From: Chlorobiaceae bacterium
GTDB lineage: Bacteria; Bacteroidota; Chlorobiia; Chlorobiales; Chlorobiaceae
Length of the DNA stretch: 64,000 nucleotides
Direction: 5' to 3'
Assembly: GCA_013334865.1 (NCBI GenBank)
Contig: JAAXWS010000009.1
Span: 1-64,000 of the forward strand
Within the stretch, counting starts at the first letter, position 1. Every line of letters starts with the position of its first letter. A program made the translations under genes and the position numbers. Under the pieces are notes generated by a model, which saw nothing but the letters and a program-made list of their open reading frames with translations, did no database searches and had not been told where the DNA came from. Below, one piece after another: positions 46,070 through 54,860 of the stretch.

Positions 46070-48201
46070 GCGGGGGGCGCGACATCACGGTTGCCCTTAC
46101 GGGGAACCCGAACGCCGGAAAGTCATCGCTGTTCAACGCCATCACGGGCGCCCACCAGCGGGTGGGCAATTTTCCCGGGGTCACCATCGAGAAGCATGAA
46201 GGGTTCGTGGACTGCCAGGGGCGCCGGATAACGGTCGTCGACCTTCCCGGCACCTACTCGCTGACTCCGTTCTCGCCCGAGGAGATCGTGACACGGCGCT
46301 TCATCATCGACGAGAAGCCCGACGTGGTGGTCAACGTTGTCGAGGGGGCGAACCTGGAAAGGAACCTCCTCCTGACCGTCCAGCTCATGGAGATGGGGGT
46401 CGATCTGCTCGTGGCCCTCAACATGATCGACGAGGTCGAGGAGAAGGGAATATCGATCGACGTCAAGCAGCTCCAGCAGCTGCTCGGTTCGCATATCGTC
46501 CCGACCTCGGCCAGGCAGAAGCGCGGGATCGATGCCCTGCTCGAGCATATCGTCCGGGTCGCCGACGGCAGGATCGAGATCGGCAAGAACAAGCTCGTCT
46601 TCAGTCCCGAAGTCGAGCATGCCGTGGAGAAGATCGCCGGCCTCCTGTTGCACGAGCGTGCGCTGGACGGCACGAACCACCGGTGGCTGGCCGTCAAGCT
46701 GCTCGAGAACGACCGTGAGGCTTACCGGCTGGTGCGCCAGTACCCGGTCTGGGTCAGGGTGGAACTTGCCCTGCAGGAGGCGATCGTCGACTGCGAGCGG
46801 ATGCACCGGACCGATCCGGAGGTGCTCATCACCGAGGACCGCCACGCATTCATCCGCGGGGCGATGCAGGAGTGCGTCCGGCAGCCGTATGACGGGAAGG
46901 CGACCCTCACCGACCGTATCGACACGGTGGTGCTGAACCGGGTGCTCGGCCTGCCCATATTCCTCGCCGTGGTCTGGGGCATCTTCCAGCTGACCTTCAC
47001 CCTCGGCGCCCCCCTGACCCGAGGCCTCGAGTACCTCTTCATGCTCGCTGCAGAGGCGCTTTCCCCAAGGATGCCCGACCCGTTCACCAGGTCGATCCTC
47101 ATCGACGGCATCCTCTCCGGCGTCGGCGGGGTGGTGGTATTCCTGCCGAACATCGTCCTGCTCTTCATCGGCCTGTCGTTCCTCGAGGCATCCGGCTACA
47201 TGGCCAGGGCGGCGTTCGTGATCGACAAGGTGATGCACCGGTTCGGTCTGCACGGCAAATCGTTCATCCCGATGGTCACCGGTTTCGGATGCTCGATCCC
47301 GGCGATCATGGCGACGCGCACCCTGAAGAGCCGATCGGACCGCCTGGCGACCATCATGGCCATCCCGTTCATGAGCTGCGGGGCGAAGCTGCCGCTCTAC
47401 GTGCTGCTTTCGGGAGCCTTCTTCCCTCCTGCGACCGCGGCCAACGTCATGTTCGGCATCTACCTGCTCGGCATCGGCGTGGGGCTGTGGACGGCGTGGA
47501 TGCTCAAGTCGACCGTGCTGAAGAGCGATTCGGAACCGTTTGTCATGGAGCTGCCTCCCTACCGCTGGCCGACCCTGGCGTCGGTGGTGTTCCAGGCCAG
47601 GATGAAGGCGGTGATGTATCTGAAGAAGGCGGGAACGCTGATCCTGGCAGCGGTCATGATCATCTGGGCTGCGAGCAACTTCCCCCGCAGCAGGGAGATC
47701 GATGCGGAGCTCTCGAGGGAAAAGGCCAGCATCGGGGCCTCGGAAGCCGGTGCGGAACAGAAAGCCCATGCGTTGCGGCTTGCCGAGTCGAAGGCTCAGG
47801 CCGGCCAGCTCGAGTACTCGGTCGCCGGGCGCGCCGGCAGGCTGCTCGAACCCCTCATCAGGCCGCTGGGCTTCGACTGGAGGATCGGTATCGCACTGGT
47901 GACCGGACTTGCAGCGAAGGAGGTCGTGGTCTCGACCCTGGGCACGATCGTGTCTATCGGCCATACGGGGCAGGCGGCCGATCTCGTCTCCATCCTCAGG
48001 AGCGATCCCGGCTTCAGCCCGCCGACCGCGATCAGCCTCATGGTGTTCGTGCTGCTCTATATCCCGTGCGTCGCCTCGATGGGGGTGATGAAGAAGGAGG
48101 TGGGGGCATGGCAGCCCGTGCTTGCCTACACGGGCTACGTCCTGCTGGTGGCGTGGGTCGCCTCGTTCATTGCCTACCGGCTGGCGCTGGCGTTCGGATG
48201 A
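46066..48201 (+). CDS. feoB: Ferrous iron transporter FeoB
   Basis: A 711-residue inner-membrane transporter. The N-terminal G domain has G1 GNPNAGKSSLFN (about 11-22), the switch region GVTIEKHEG, G3 VVDLPGTYS and G4 NMID; a helical insertion (GDI) follows. The membrane part (about 285-705) has two Gate domains with the conserved cysteine in GFGCSIPAIMATRT and the second LLYIPCVASMG. It imports Fe(II), fitting an anaerobe. There is no FeoC. It is convergent with topA over 90 bp. Confidence 0.96.
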   Translation: MSGGRDITVALTGNPNAGKSSLFNAITGAHQRVGNFPGVTIEKHEGFVDCQGRRITVVDLPGTYSLTPFSPEEIVTRRFIIDEKPDVVVNVVEGANLERNLLLTVQLMEMGVDLLVALNMIDEVEEKGISIDVKQLQQLLGSHIVPTSARQKRGIDALLEHIVRVADGRIEIGKNKLVFSPEVEHAVEKIAGLLLHERALDGTNHRWLAVKLLENDREAYRLVRQYPVWVRVELALQEAIVDCERMHRTDPEVLITEDRHAFIRGAMQECVRQPYDGKATLTDRIDTVVLNRVLGLPIFLAVVWGIFQLTFTLGAPLTRGLEYLFMLAAEALSPRMPDPFTRSILIDGILSGVGGVVVFLPNIVLLFIGLSFLEASGYMARAAFVIDKVMHRFGLHGKSFIPMVTGFGCSIPAIMATRTLKSRSDRLATIMAIPFMSCGAKLPLYVLLSGAFFPPATAANVMFGIYLLGIGVGLWTAWMLKSTVLKSDSEPFVMELPPYRWPTLASVVFQARMKAVMYLKKAGTLILAAVMIIWAASNFPRSREIDAELSREKASIGASEAGAEQKAHALRLAESKAQAGQLEYSVAGRAGRLLEPLIRPLGFDWRIGIALVTGLAAKEVVVSTLGTIVSIGHTGQAADLVSILRSDPGFSPPTAISLMVFVLLYIPCVASMGVMKKEVGAWQPVLAYTGYVLLVAWVASFIAYRLALAFG

Positions 48202-48207
48202 GGCAAC

Positions 48208-48288
48208 CGTTTCCTCCAAATCGAAATCTGAATAAAAGATCGATTTCGATATCAAGATCGGGCTATACCGGAAAACCTCAAGGAAACG
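48208..48288. repeat. Inverted repeats between feoB and topA
   Basis: ATCGAAATC (48220-48228) pairs with GATTTCGAT (48242-48250) across 13 bases; weaker outer arms CGTTTCCT (48208-48215) and AGGAAACG (48281-48288) enclose it. It fills the space between convergent genes and could act as a terminator region, but has no T-run of note. Confidence 0.4.
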
Positions 48289-48291
48289 CGG

Positions 48292-50688
48292 TCATGCAGT
48301 GACTTCGTTCTCCTGCTCCGACTGGGAGCTGATGAGCCCGGCCTCTTCCGCCCTCGAGATGATGTCCTCGATCGGAAGCGTCATCGGCGCCGCAGAGCCG
48401 TCGACCATGCGGATCACGACCTCCGGGTGTGCCTTCAGGTGGTCTTTCATGACCGATTCCCAGTGCTCCCTGACCTCTTTTTCTACGGAGTTCCACGACA
48501 GACGGCCGCGGCACTTCGGGAAGGTCGAGCAGCCGAGCCACGGGCCGCGCTTGCCTGACCTCAGGTACATGAGCGAACCGCATTTCGGGCAGCCGAGGTC
48601 GGTCTTGACCGGCGGAGCCTTCTTCGGCTCGATATGCCGCTGCTTGCTCAGGTTGAGCAGGGTGTTGCACTTCGGGTAGTTCGAGCAGGCGAGGAAGGGG
48701 CCCAGGCGACCGTTCCTGAGGAGCATGTGCCCCTCGCCGCAGGTGGGGCAGGCGATTCCGGTGTCCTTCGGTTTGGCCTTGGTGGTGGCGATGGACTTGA
48801 TGTTCTTGCACTGCGGGTAGCAGGAGCAGCCGAGGAACTTGCCGCTGGTGGTCCACTTGACGATCATGCGGCCCTTGCCGCACTTCTCGCAGACCTCGGC
48901 TTCGCGGTTCTGGGGGATGACCGGGTCGGCTTTCCGGTGGCTGAGGGCCGATTCGAGCGGGCGGTAGAACGAATCCAGCACCTTCTCGTACTCGTCGTCA
49001 CCCGAGGCGACCTTGTCCAGTTCGTCCTCCATCTCCGCCGTGAACTTCACGTTGAACAGTTCGGGGAAGTTGGCCACCAGGATGGTCGACACGTCCTTGC
49101 CGAGCTCGGTCGGGATGATCTTCTTTTTCTGCAGTTCGACGTAGCGCCGCTCCTGGAGCGTCGAGAAGATCGATGCATAGGTCGACGGACGGCCGATGCC
49201 GTAGTTGTCGAGCTCCTTGACGAGGCTGGCTTCGGTGTAGCGGGCCGGCGGACGGGTGAAGCTCTGGCGACGGTCGAGCTCGGAGAGCCTGAGGGCGTCT
49301 TTGAGGGAGAGGTGTTCCGGCAGCTTGACGATCTGCTCCTTCTCGACCTCGTCGCGTGTCGATTTCTGCGCCTCGTAGTCCAGCTCCTGCTGGTCGTCGT
49401 AGACCCGGAAGAATCCCGGGAAGATCGTGCGGTTGCCGGTGGCGCGGAAGACGAACTCCTTCTCGTGGTCCTCGACGTCGACGCGCGTCTGCTCGATCTT
49501 CGCCGGGGCCATCATCGAGGCCAGGAAGCGCTTCCAGATCAGTTCGTACAGCTTGAACTGGTCTGCGGAGAGATGTTTCCTGAGCGACTCCGGCGTTCGG
49601 GAGACCGTCGTCGGGCGGATGGCCTCGTGTGCGTCCTGGCTGTTCTTGCCGGACTTCGTCGGGCTACCCGGGCCGATGTACTCCTTGCCGAACTGGCGGG
49701 TGATGTACTCCTGGGCCTGCCCCACCGCCTCCCCGCTGATGCGGGTCGAGTCGGTCCTCATGTAGGTGATCAGGCCGGTTGCGCCCTCCGGGCCCAGCTC
49801 GATGCCTTCGTAGAGCTGCTGGGCGACCCGCATGGTCTTCTGGGAGCCGAAACCGAGCTGGTTCGACGCCGCCTGCTGGAGCAGCGAGGTGGTGAAGGGG
49901 AGCGGCTGGCGGCGCTGGATGACCTTGGGCACGATATCGCTGACGGCGAACAGGCGACCCTGGATGGCCGCCGCGATCTCCTCTGCCTGCTGTCCGTTGG
50001 TGATCTCGGGCTTGTCGCCCCGTACTTTCACCAGGCGCGTCCTGAAGCTCTCCTTCTCCGGGGTCACGAAATCGCCGCTGATGGTCCAGTACTCCTGGGG
50101 GGTGAAGGCGTCGATCTCCGCCTCGCGCTCGCAGATCAGGCGCAACGCGACCGACTGCACCCGGCCTGCCGACAGGCCGCGGTACACGACGTTCCAGAGG
50201 AACGGGCTGATCCTGTAGCCGACGATCTTGTCGAGACCCTGCCGGGTCTGCTGCGAGCGGACGAGCCGGTAGTCGATCTGCCTCGGCTGGCCGATGGCCT
50301 CCACGATGGCCTTCTTCGTGATCTCGTTGAACAGCACCCGGTATACCGGTTTCCTGGCGAACTCGATCTCGTTGGAGATGTGCCAGGCGATGGCCTCACC
50401 CTCGCGGTCGGGGTCGGTGGCGATCAGCACGCTGTCGGCTTCGCCGGCAAGCTTCTTCAGCTGGCGCACCACCTTTTCCTTGCCGGCGATCACTTCGTAG
50501 CGGGGCTCGTAGTGGTTGTCGAAATCGATGCCGATCTCTTTCTTGGGAAGGTCCTTGATATGGCCGATGGAGGCATAGACCGTGTAGTCGTCCCCAAGGT
50601 ATTTGTTGATGGTCTTCGCCTTGGAGGGGGATTCGACCACGACAAGGGTCCTGTTCCTGGCTGAAGGCGCGGCGATTTTGGAAGGCAT
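48292..50688 (-). CDS. topA: DNA topoisomerase I
   Basis: A 798-residue type IA topoisomerase that relaxes negative supercoils. The N-terminal TOPRIM domain begins VVESPSKAKTI (about 16-26) and has ATDPDREGEAIAWH; the catalytic tyrosine is in GLITYMRTDS. Three C-terminal C4 zinc-finger modules follow, recognisable as CEKCGKG...CSCYPQC, CPTCGEG...CSNYPKC and CPKCGS...CSTFPKC, with a basic/acidic tail. It is divergent from the amidase gene across 217 bp that hold no other recognisable gene. Confidence 0.96.
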   Translation of the reverse strand: MPSKIAAPSARNRTLVVVESPSKAKTINKYLGDDYTVYASIGHIKDLPKKEIGIDFDNHYEPRYEVIAGKEKVVRQLKKLAGEADSVLIATDPDREGEAIAWHISNEIEFARKPVYRVLFNEITKKAIVEAIGQPRQIDYRLVRSQQTRQGLDKIVGYRISPFLWNVVYRGLSAGRVQSVALRLICEREAEIDAFTPQEYWTISGDFVTPEKESFRTRLVKVRGDKPEITNGQQAEEIAAAIQGRLFAVSDIVPKVIQRRQPLPFTTSLLQQAASNQLGFGSQKTMRVAQQLYEGIELGPEGATGLITYMRTDSTRISGEAVGQAQEYITRQFGKEYIGPGSPTKSGKNSQDAHEAIRPTTVSRTPESLRKHLSADQFKLYELIWKRFLASMMAPAKIEQTRVDVEDHEKEFVFRATGNRTIFPGFFRVYDDQQELDYEAQKSTRDEVEKEQIVKLPEHLSLKDALRLSELDRRQSFTRPPARYTEASLVKELDNYGIGRPSTYASIFSTLQERRYVELQKKKIIPTELGKDVSTILVANFPELFNVKFTAEMEDELDKVASGDDEYEKVLDSFYRPLESALSHRKADPVIPQNREAEVCEKCGKGRMIVKWTTSGKFLGCSCYPQCKNIKSIATTKAKPKDTGIACPTCGEGHMLLRNGRLGPFLACSNYPKCNTLLNLSKQRHIEPKKAPPVKTDLGCPKCGSLMYLRSGKRGPWLGCSTFPKCRGRLSWNSVEKEVREHWESVMKDHLKAHPEVVIRMVDGSAAPMTLPIEDIISRAEEAGLISSQSEQENEVTA

Positions 50689-50905
50689 TGGCTGATCCCG
50701 GATGTTTGGGATTTATCGGCAAAGGGTGCCGTGATAATGACGTTTGAAAAGATAGGGCTTGCTTCCGTAAAAACAAATATGGTTCGAGGGTCCGCCGGAA
50801 GGCTTTGCCGGGGCTGCAGCAAAAACGGGGAACAGCGCTGGCGCCAACGATATTTATTAGTATTATTAAAAGTTAAATCGTCGAACATCCCAAGAAGAGC
50901 TTGCA

Positions 50906-52660
50906 ATGCCTGAACGTCCCTCCTCATCCCTTCTTCGCCTTGCCGGCCTCCTTTCGCTCCTACTCCTGTCCGTCTACGCGCCTGCTGCTGCCGAACCGCA
51001 GCCGGTTTCCGTTTTCATGCAGGTATCGGCCGGTTCCGGTCAGGGTTACAACATCCGGGTCCAGGGCATCAGGGAGAACTCTGCACTGCTCGTCGACGTC
51101 GGCTCCATGTCGCGCGCACTGAGGCTTCGCAACCTTTTCGACGGTGCCCAGATGCAGATCGACGAGGGGCTCGGCACCCCCGGCACGAGCTGTATCCTTA
51201 CCCCGGGCAGCAGCTTCTCGCTGATCGTTCCGGCTGACGGCGGTGCCGAAAAGCGCCTGCTCCAGCTCTCCTCCGCCCCGGCCCTGCGCGAGGGGCGCCT
51301 GTACCTTCCGGTCGCGCAGGCCTGCCGTATGTTCTCCCTCTGGCTGGACCGCGACCTCACCTACGATGTCTCGAACGGCCGTATCCGCGCATCGGTTTCA
51401 GGCCGCCGCTCCGGTACGTCGCTCCGGTCCATCGGCGTTGTTTCTCCCGAAAACGCCGTGGCTCCTGCTGCTCCGCCGGCGCCTGCACAGCAGCAGCCTG
51501 AGCCGCCTCAGGCCGTCGCGCCGCAACGGCTCCCCTCCGGGCAGTCCGTCATCGAGGATGTACGGGTGGAGACCCTCGCCAACGGGTGTGTCGTCCGCCT
51601 GGTGGCTTCGGGCGGGCAAAGCGCAACCTCGTACCTTCGGCCGGACGAGAACGGCAACGCCTACCTCACCATCGAGAAGGGGGCGGGCAACATGGCCCGG
51701 CTCACGAAACGGTATGCGGACGGCGTGGTCAAGTCGGTCACGCCGGTCCAGCTGCCCGGAGGGGCACTCCAGTTCACGGTCTCCGTCAACACCTCCGCCA
51801 TCAGCCTCAAGTCCTCCTCCTTCCAGTACGATCCCAAGACCAACGACTACCTGCTCTACGTGATGAGCGACGTCGACGTCGAGGCGATCCGCAGGACCGA
51901 GAAGGAGCGTCAGATCCAGCAGCAGCTCAGCCGCGACATCAGCAAGTGGAAGCTCGACGCCGTGGTCATCGATGCCGGCCATGGCGGCAAGGACCCCGGC
52001 GCCATCGGGACGAGGGGCACGAGGGAGAAGGATGTCGTGCTCAATATCGCGACCGACCTCGGCATGTTCGTCAAACAGCGCTGGCCGGGCGTCAAGGTCA
52101 TCTACACGCGCAAGGACGACAGGTTCATCCAGCTGAACGAGCGGGGTAAGATCGCCAACCGCTACGCAGGCAAGCTCTTCGTCAGCATCCACTGCAACTC
52201 CACGCCGACCGTCACGAAGGCAAAGGGCACGGAGGTCTACATCCTCGGTCCGCACAAGACCCAGGCCGCGCTCGACGTCGCCATGTTCGAGAACTCGGTC
52301 ATCTCCCGGGAGGAGAACGCCCGCGAGGCCTACAAGGGCTTCTCCGACGAGTACCTGATCATGAGCAGCATGGCCCAGAGCGCCTTCGCCACGCAGTCGA
52401 CCGAGCTCGCCCAGGATGTGCTCAGGAAGGCGGAGCGCTACGGGAGCAACGGCCTCGGTGTCCGCCAGGCCGGATTCATGGTTCTCTGGACACCGTCGAT
52501 GCCGAGCATCCTCATCGAGACCGGCTACCTCTCGAACCCCGAGGAGGAGAAGATCCTCCGATCCCGGGAACAGCAGGCCAAGATCGCCTTCGGCATTTTC
52601 CAGGGCCTGCAGCAGTACCGCGCCAGCTACGATAACCGGATGATGGCGAACGAGAGGTAG
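50906..52660 (+). CDS. N-acetylmuramoyl-L-alanine amidase (Amidase_3)
   Basis: A 584-residue secreted amidase with an N-terminal signal peptide (about 1-29). The first part (about 30-170) looks like a copper-amine-oxidase-like/AMIN substrate domain, followed by a Pro/Gln/Ala-rich linker (about 185-205) and a second AMIN-like domain (212-330). The Amidase_3 catalytic domain is at about 350-575, with VVIDAGHGGKDPGAIG (first zinc His), the EKDVVLNIA glutamate, SIHCNS (zinc His) and IETGYLSN (catalytic Glu). It cleaves the MurNAc-L-Ala bond during cell separation. A heptanucleotide tandem repeat begins right after its TAG stop. Confidence 0.92.
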   Translation: MPERPSSSLLRLAGLLSLLLLSVYAPAAAEPQPVSVFMQVSAGSGQGYNIRVQGIRENSALLVDVGSMSRALRLRNLFDGAQMQIDEGLGTPGTSCILTPGSSFSLIVPADGGAEKRLLQLSSAPALREGRLYLPVAQACRMFSLWLDRDLTYDVSNGRIRASVSGRRSGTSLRSIGVVSPENAVAPAAPPAPAQQQPEPPQAVAPQRLPSGQSVIEDVRVETLANGCVVRLVASGGQSATSYLRPDENGNAYLTIEKGAGNMARLTKRYADGVVKSVTPVQLPGGALQFTVSVNTSAISLKSSSFQYDPKTNDYLLYVMSDVDVEAIRRTEKERQIQQQLSRDISKWKLDAVVIDAGHGGKDPGAIGTRGTREKDVVLNIATDLGMFVKQRWPGVKVIYTRKDDRFIQLNERGKIANRYAGKLFVSIHCNSTPTVTKAKGTEVYILGPHKTQAALDVAMFENSVISREENAREAYKGFSDEYLIMSSMAQSAFATQSTELAQDVLRKAERYGSNGLGVRQAGFMVLWTPSMPSILIETGYLSNPEEEKILRSREQQAKIAFGIFQGLQQYRASYDNRMMANER

Positions 52661-52736
52661 AGTTGATAGTTGATAGTTGATAGTTGATAGTTGATAGTTG
52701 ATAGTTGATAGTTGATAGTTGATAGTTGATAGTTGA
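52661..52736. repeat. Heptanucleotide tandem repeat (AGTTGAT)10.9
   Basis: Ten exact copies of AGTTGAT (52661-52730) plus AGTTGA, with no sequence variation, directly after the amidase stop codon. Perfect identity of all copies points to recent expansion or slippage. It contains stop codons in all three forward frames and none in the reverse frames. Confidence 0.97.
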
Positions 52737-52758
52737 GGGGGGCCTCAGCTTCTTTTTT

Positions 52759-52780
52759 GTCCTTTCAGTCCCTGATGTCC
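52759..52780 (+). repeat. Three GTCC-containing units at 9-bp period
   Basis: GTCC occurs at 52759, 52768 and 52777, an exact 9-bp period (units like GTCCTTTCA, GTCCCTGAT), followed by pyrimidine-rich DNA to 52808. It belongs to the same degenerate repeat family seen at 59492-62066. Confidence 0.6.
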
Positions 52781-52807
52781 TTTTTCCTCTTCTTCCCTCT
52801 TCCCTCC

Positions 52808-52836
52808 TTGCATAGTTGTCAACCGAGCGCTAAATT
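52808..52836 (+). promoter_or_regulatory. Promoter of the birA-bio operon
   Basis: TTGCAT (52808-52813) and TAAATT (52831-52836) are separated by exactly 17 bp. Predicted initiation is about 12-18 bp before the birA ATG. The BirA operator at 52816-52847 covers the -10 element and the start site. Confidence 0.65.
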
Positions 52837-52847
52837 CGGGTTTACAA
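52816..52847 (+). promoter_or_regulatory. BirA operator (biotin repressor box)
   Basis: TTGTCAACC (52816-52824), 14 bases, then GGTTTACAA (52839-52847). This matches the known bacterial BirA box TTGTAAACC-N14/15-GGTTTACAA in 17 of 18 half-site bases and in spacing. Located 13 bp before birA and overlapping the promoter, it implies that biotinyl-AMP-bound BirA represses the whole operon including its own gene. Confidence 0.88.
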
Positions 52848-52860
52848 CTTTCGGCGATTC

Positions 52861-53862
52861 ATGAACCCGGTTACCTCCAGCATCCTCCAGCGCCTTGTCG
52901 ACCGGGACGGTTTCGTCTCCGGCGGCGAACTCTGCCGCGAGCTGCGCATCACGCGGAGCGCGGTGTGGAAGCATGTCGCCCAGCTCCGTGAGGCGGGGTA
53001 CTCCATCGATGCCGTCAGCGGACGGGGCTACCGGCTTGCCGGGCTGACCGGCGCGCCCGTTGCCGAAGAGGTCCAGCCGTTGCTCGATACCCTCTGTTTC
53101 GGGCGGCGCCTCACCTTCCTCGATACGACCGACTCGACCAACCTGCAGGCCCGGGCGATGGCTCGCGAGGGGGCGGAAGAGGGGGCGGTGGTCGTGGCCG
53201 ACAGCCAGACCGGGGGGCGGGGACGCATGCGGCGCGCCTGGGCCTCCCCGCCCGGCGTGAACCTCTATGGCTCGATCGTGCTGCGCCCGCCGGTGCCGAC
53301 CGTGCGTGTCCCCGAGATTCCCCTCGTCGCGGCGGCCGCCATCCACGAGGCGCTCGCATCGGAGTGCCCCGCTCTCGCTCCCGTCATCAAGTGGCCGAAC
53401 GACATCCTCTGCGGGGGGCGCAAGCTCTGCGGCATCCTCTGCGAAATGGAGTCGGAGCCCGACTTCACCCACTTCGTGGTGGTCGGGTTCGGACTGAACG
53501 TCAACCTCGACCCGGTGCCTGAGGAGTTGCAGGGCATCGCCACCTCCCTCTGCATCGAGGCAGGAGCTTCCTTCTCCCGCGCGCGGCTCCTCGCGGCAGT
53601 GCTCAACCGGTTCGAGCGGCTCTACACCGAATGGCTGAACCACCCGGACCTCGGCTTCCTTCTGCCCGGGCTCGAAAAGCACGCATGGCTGCAGGGCAAG
53701 GCGGTGCGCATCGAGCAGTTCGACCGGATCATCGCCGGCACGGCGGCCGGCCTCTCGCCCCAGGGGCACCTGCTGCTGCGGGGCGACGACGGCGCGGTGA
53801 CGGCCGTCAGCTCCGGCGAGGCGCACATCCAATCCATCAACGACCAAACACGACCAGCATGA
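52861..53862 (+). CDS. birA: Bifunctional biotin ligase/biotin operon repressor BirA
   Basis: A 333-residue protein of the two-function type. The N-terminal winged helix (about 5-60: [25 protein letters not shown]) binds DNA, the central domain has the biotinyl-AMP loop [12 protein letters not shown] (about 118-129) and KWPNDI with the catalytic lysine, and the C-terminal SH3-like domain ends near 325. It attaches biotin to carboxylases and represses the bio operon. A matching operator lies directly upstream. The stop overlaps bioB (ATGA). Confidence 0.95.
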   Translation: MNPVTSSILQRLVDRDGFVSGGELCRELRITRSAVWKHVAQLREAGYSIDAVSGRGYRLAGLTGAPVAEEVQPLLDTLCFGRRLTFLDTTDSTNLQARAMAREGAEEGAVVVADSQTGGRGRMRRAWASPPGVNLYGSIVLRPPVPTVRVPEIPLVAAAAIHEALASECPALAPVIKWPNDILCGGRKLCGILCEMESEPDFTHFVVVGFGLNVNLDPVPEELQGIATSLCIEAGASFSRARLLAAVLNRFERLYTEWLNHPDLGFLLPGLEKHAWLQGKAVRIEQFDRIIAGTAAGLSPQGHLLLRGDDGAVTAVSSGEAHIQSINDQTRPA

Positions 53863-54860
53863 GCTCAAGACTGCATCCCGATATCGAGAAGGCCTACAGC
53901 GTGCTCGACACCGGCATCCCGATCGACTTCGAACTCGCCTCGGCCCTCGGCCGCCTGCCGGACAGCGAGGTACTTGACCTGGTCTCCCTGGCCAACAAGG
54001 TCAAGAACCGTTATGCTGCCGATGGCGGGGCCGTGCACGCCTGTTCGATCATCAACGCCAAGTCGGGCCACTGCGGCGAGAACTGCAGCTTCTGCGCCCA
54101 GTCCAGCCACAACAGCGCGACCATCGACGTCTACGGACTGGTCGAAGAAGCGAAGCTGCTCGACTCCGCCCGCGAGGCCTACCGCCAGGGGGTCCGGCAT
54201 TTCGGCATCGTGACCAGCGGCTACGGCTACATGAAGAGCACTCCCGAGTTCCAGAGGATCCTCGGCATGATCGACACGCTGCATCGGGAGCTCCCGGAGA
54301 TGCACGTCTGCGCCGACCTCGGCATGATCGGCGAGGAGCAGGCGACGGCCCTGGCGGAGCGGGGCATCGTGCATTACAACATGAACCTGCAGGTCAACCC
54401 GGAGCGTTACGGTGAGCTCATCGCCGATACCCATACGATCGACGAGCGTATCGCGACCATCCGGCTGCTCCGCTCCAAGGGCATCTCGGTCTGCAGCGGC
54501 GGCATCATCGGCACCGGCGAGAGCATGCAGGACAGGATCTCCCTTATCTTCAAGCTCCGTGAGCTCGATGTCGACGTGGTCCCGCTCAACGTGCTGGTGC
54601 CGATCAAGGGGACCCGGCTGGAGGCCAGCGCCCCCGTGCCCGTTCCCGAGATCGCCAAGACCTTCGCGATCTGCCGCCTCGTCCACCCCGACCGCACCAT
54701 CAAGTTCGCCGCAGGGCGCGAGACCCTCATGAAGGATTTCCAGGGGCTCCTGATGCTTGCTGGCGCCAGCGGCTTCCTGACCGGAGGCTACCTGACCACG
54801 CGCGGTCGCGACACGGCTTCCGACCGGGTGCTCGCCGAACAGGTGGCGATGTTTGCATGA
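53859..54860 (+). CDS. bioB: Biotin synthase
   Basis: A 333-residue radical SAM enzyme that inserts sulfur into dethiobiotin. The [4Fe-4S] cysteines are in [13 protein letters not shown] (Cys72, 76, 79); [20 protein letters not shown] and [16 protein letters not shown] carry SAM- and [2Fe-2S]-cluster-binding residues, including the conserved Arg near 257. The start ATG 53859 shares ATGA with the birA stop; an upstream in-frame reading of 76 codons is inside birA and is not used. Second gene of the biotin operon. Confidence 0.96.
   Translation: MSSRLHPDIEKAYSVLDTGIPIDFELASALGRLPDSEVLDLVSLANKVKNRYAADGGAVHACSIINAKSGHCGENCSFCAQSSHNSATIDVYGLVEEAKLLDSAREAYRQGVRHFGIVTSGYGYMKSTPEFQRILGMIDTLHRELPEMHVCADLGMIGEEQATALAERGIVHYNMNLQVNPERYGELIADTHTIDERIATIRLLRSKGISVCSGGIIGTGESMQDRISLIFKLRELDVDVVPLNVLVPIKGTRLEASAPVPVPEIAKTFAICRLVHPDRTIKFAAGRETLMKDFQGLLMLAGASGFLTGGYLTTRGRDTASDRVLAEQVAMFA

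Noticed and set aside
46123-48255. 710-codon minus-strand open frame antisense to feoB
   Set aside because: Composition is that of an antisense shadow; feoB on the plus strand is unmistakable.
48634-50664. 676-codon plus-strand open frame antisense to topA
   Set aside because: Val/Asp/Leu-rich shadow translation with no family motif; topA is clear.
52661-52736. CRISPR-like repeat array
   Set aside because: The 7-bp units are contiguous with no spacers; it is a simple tandem repeat.
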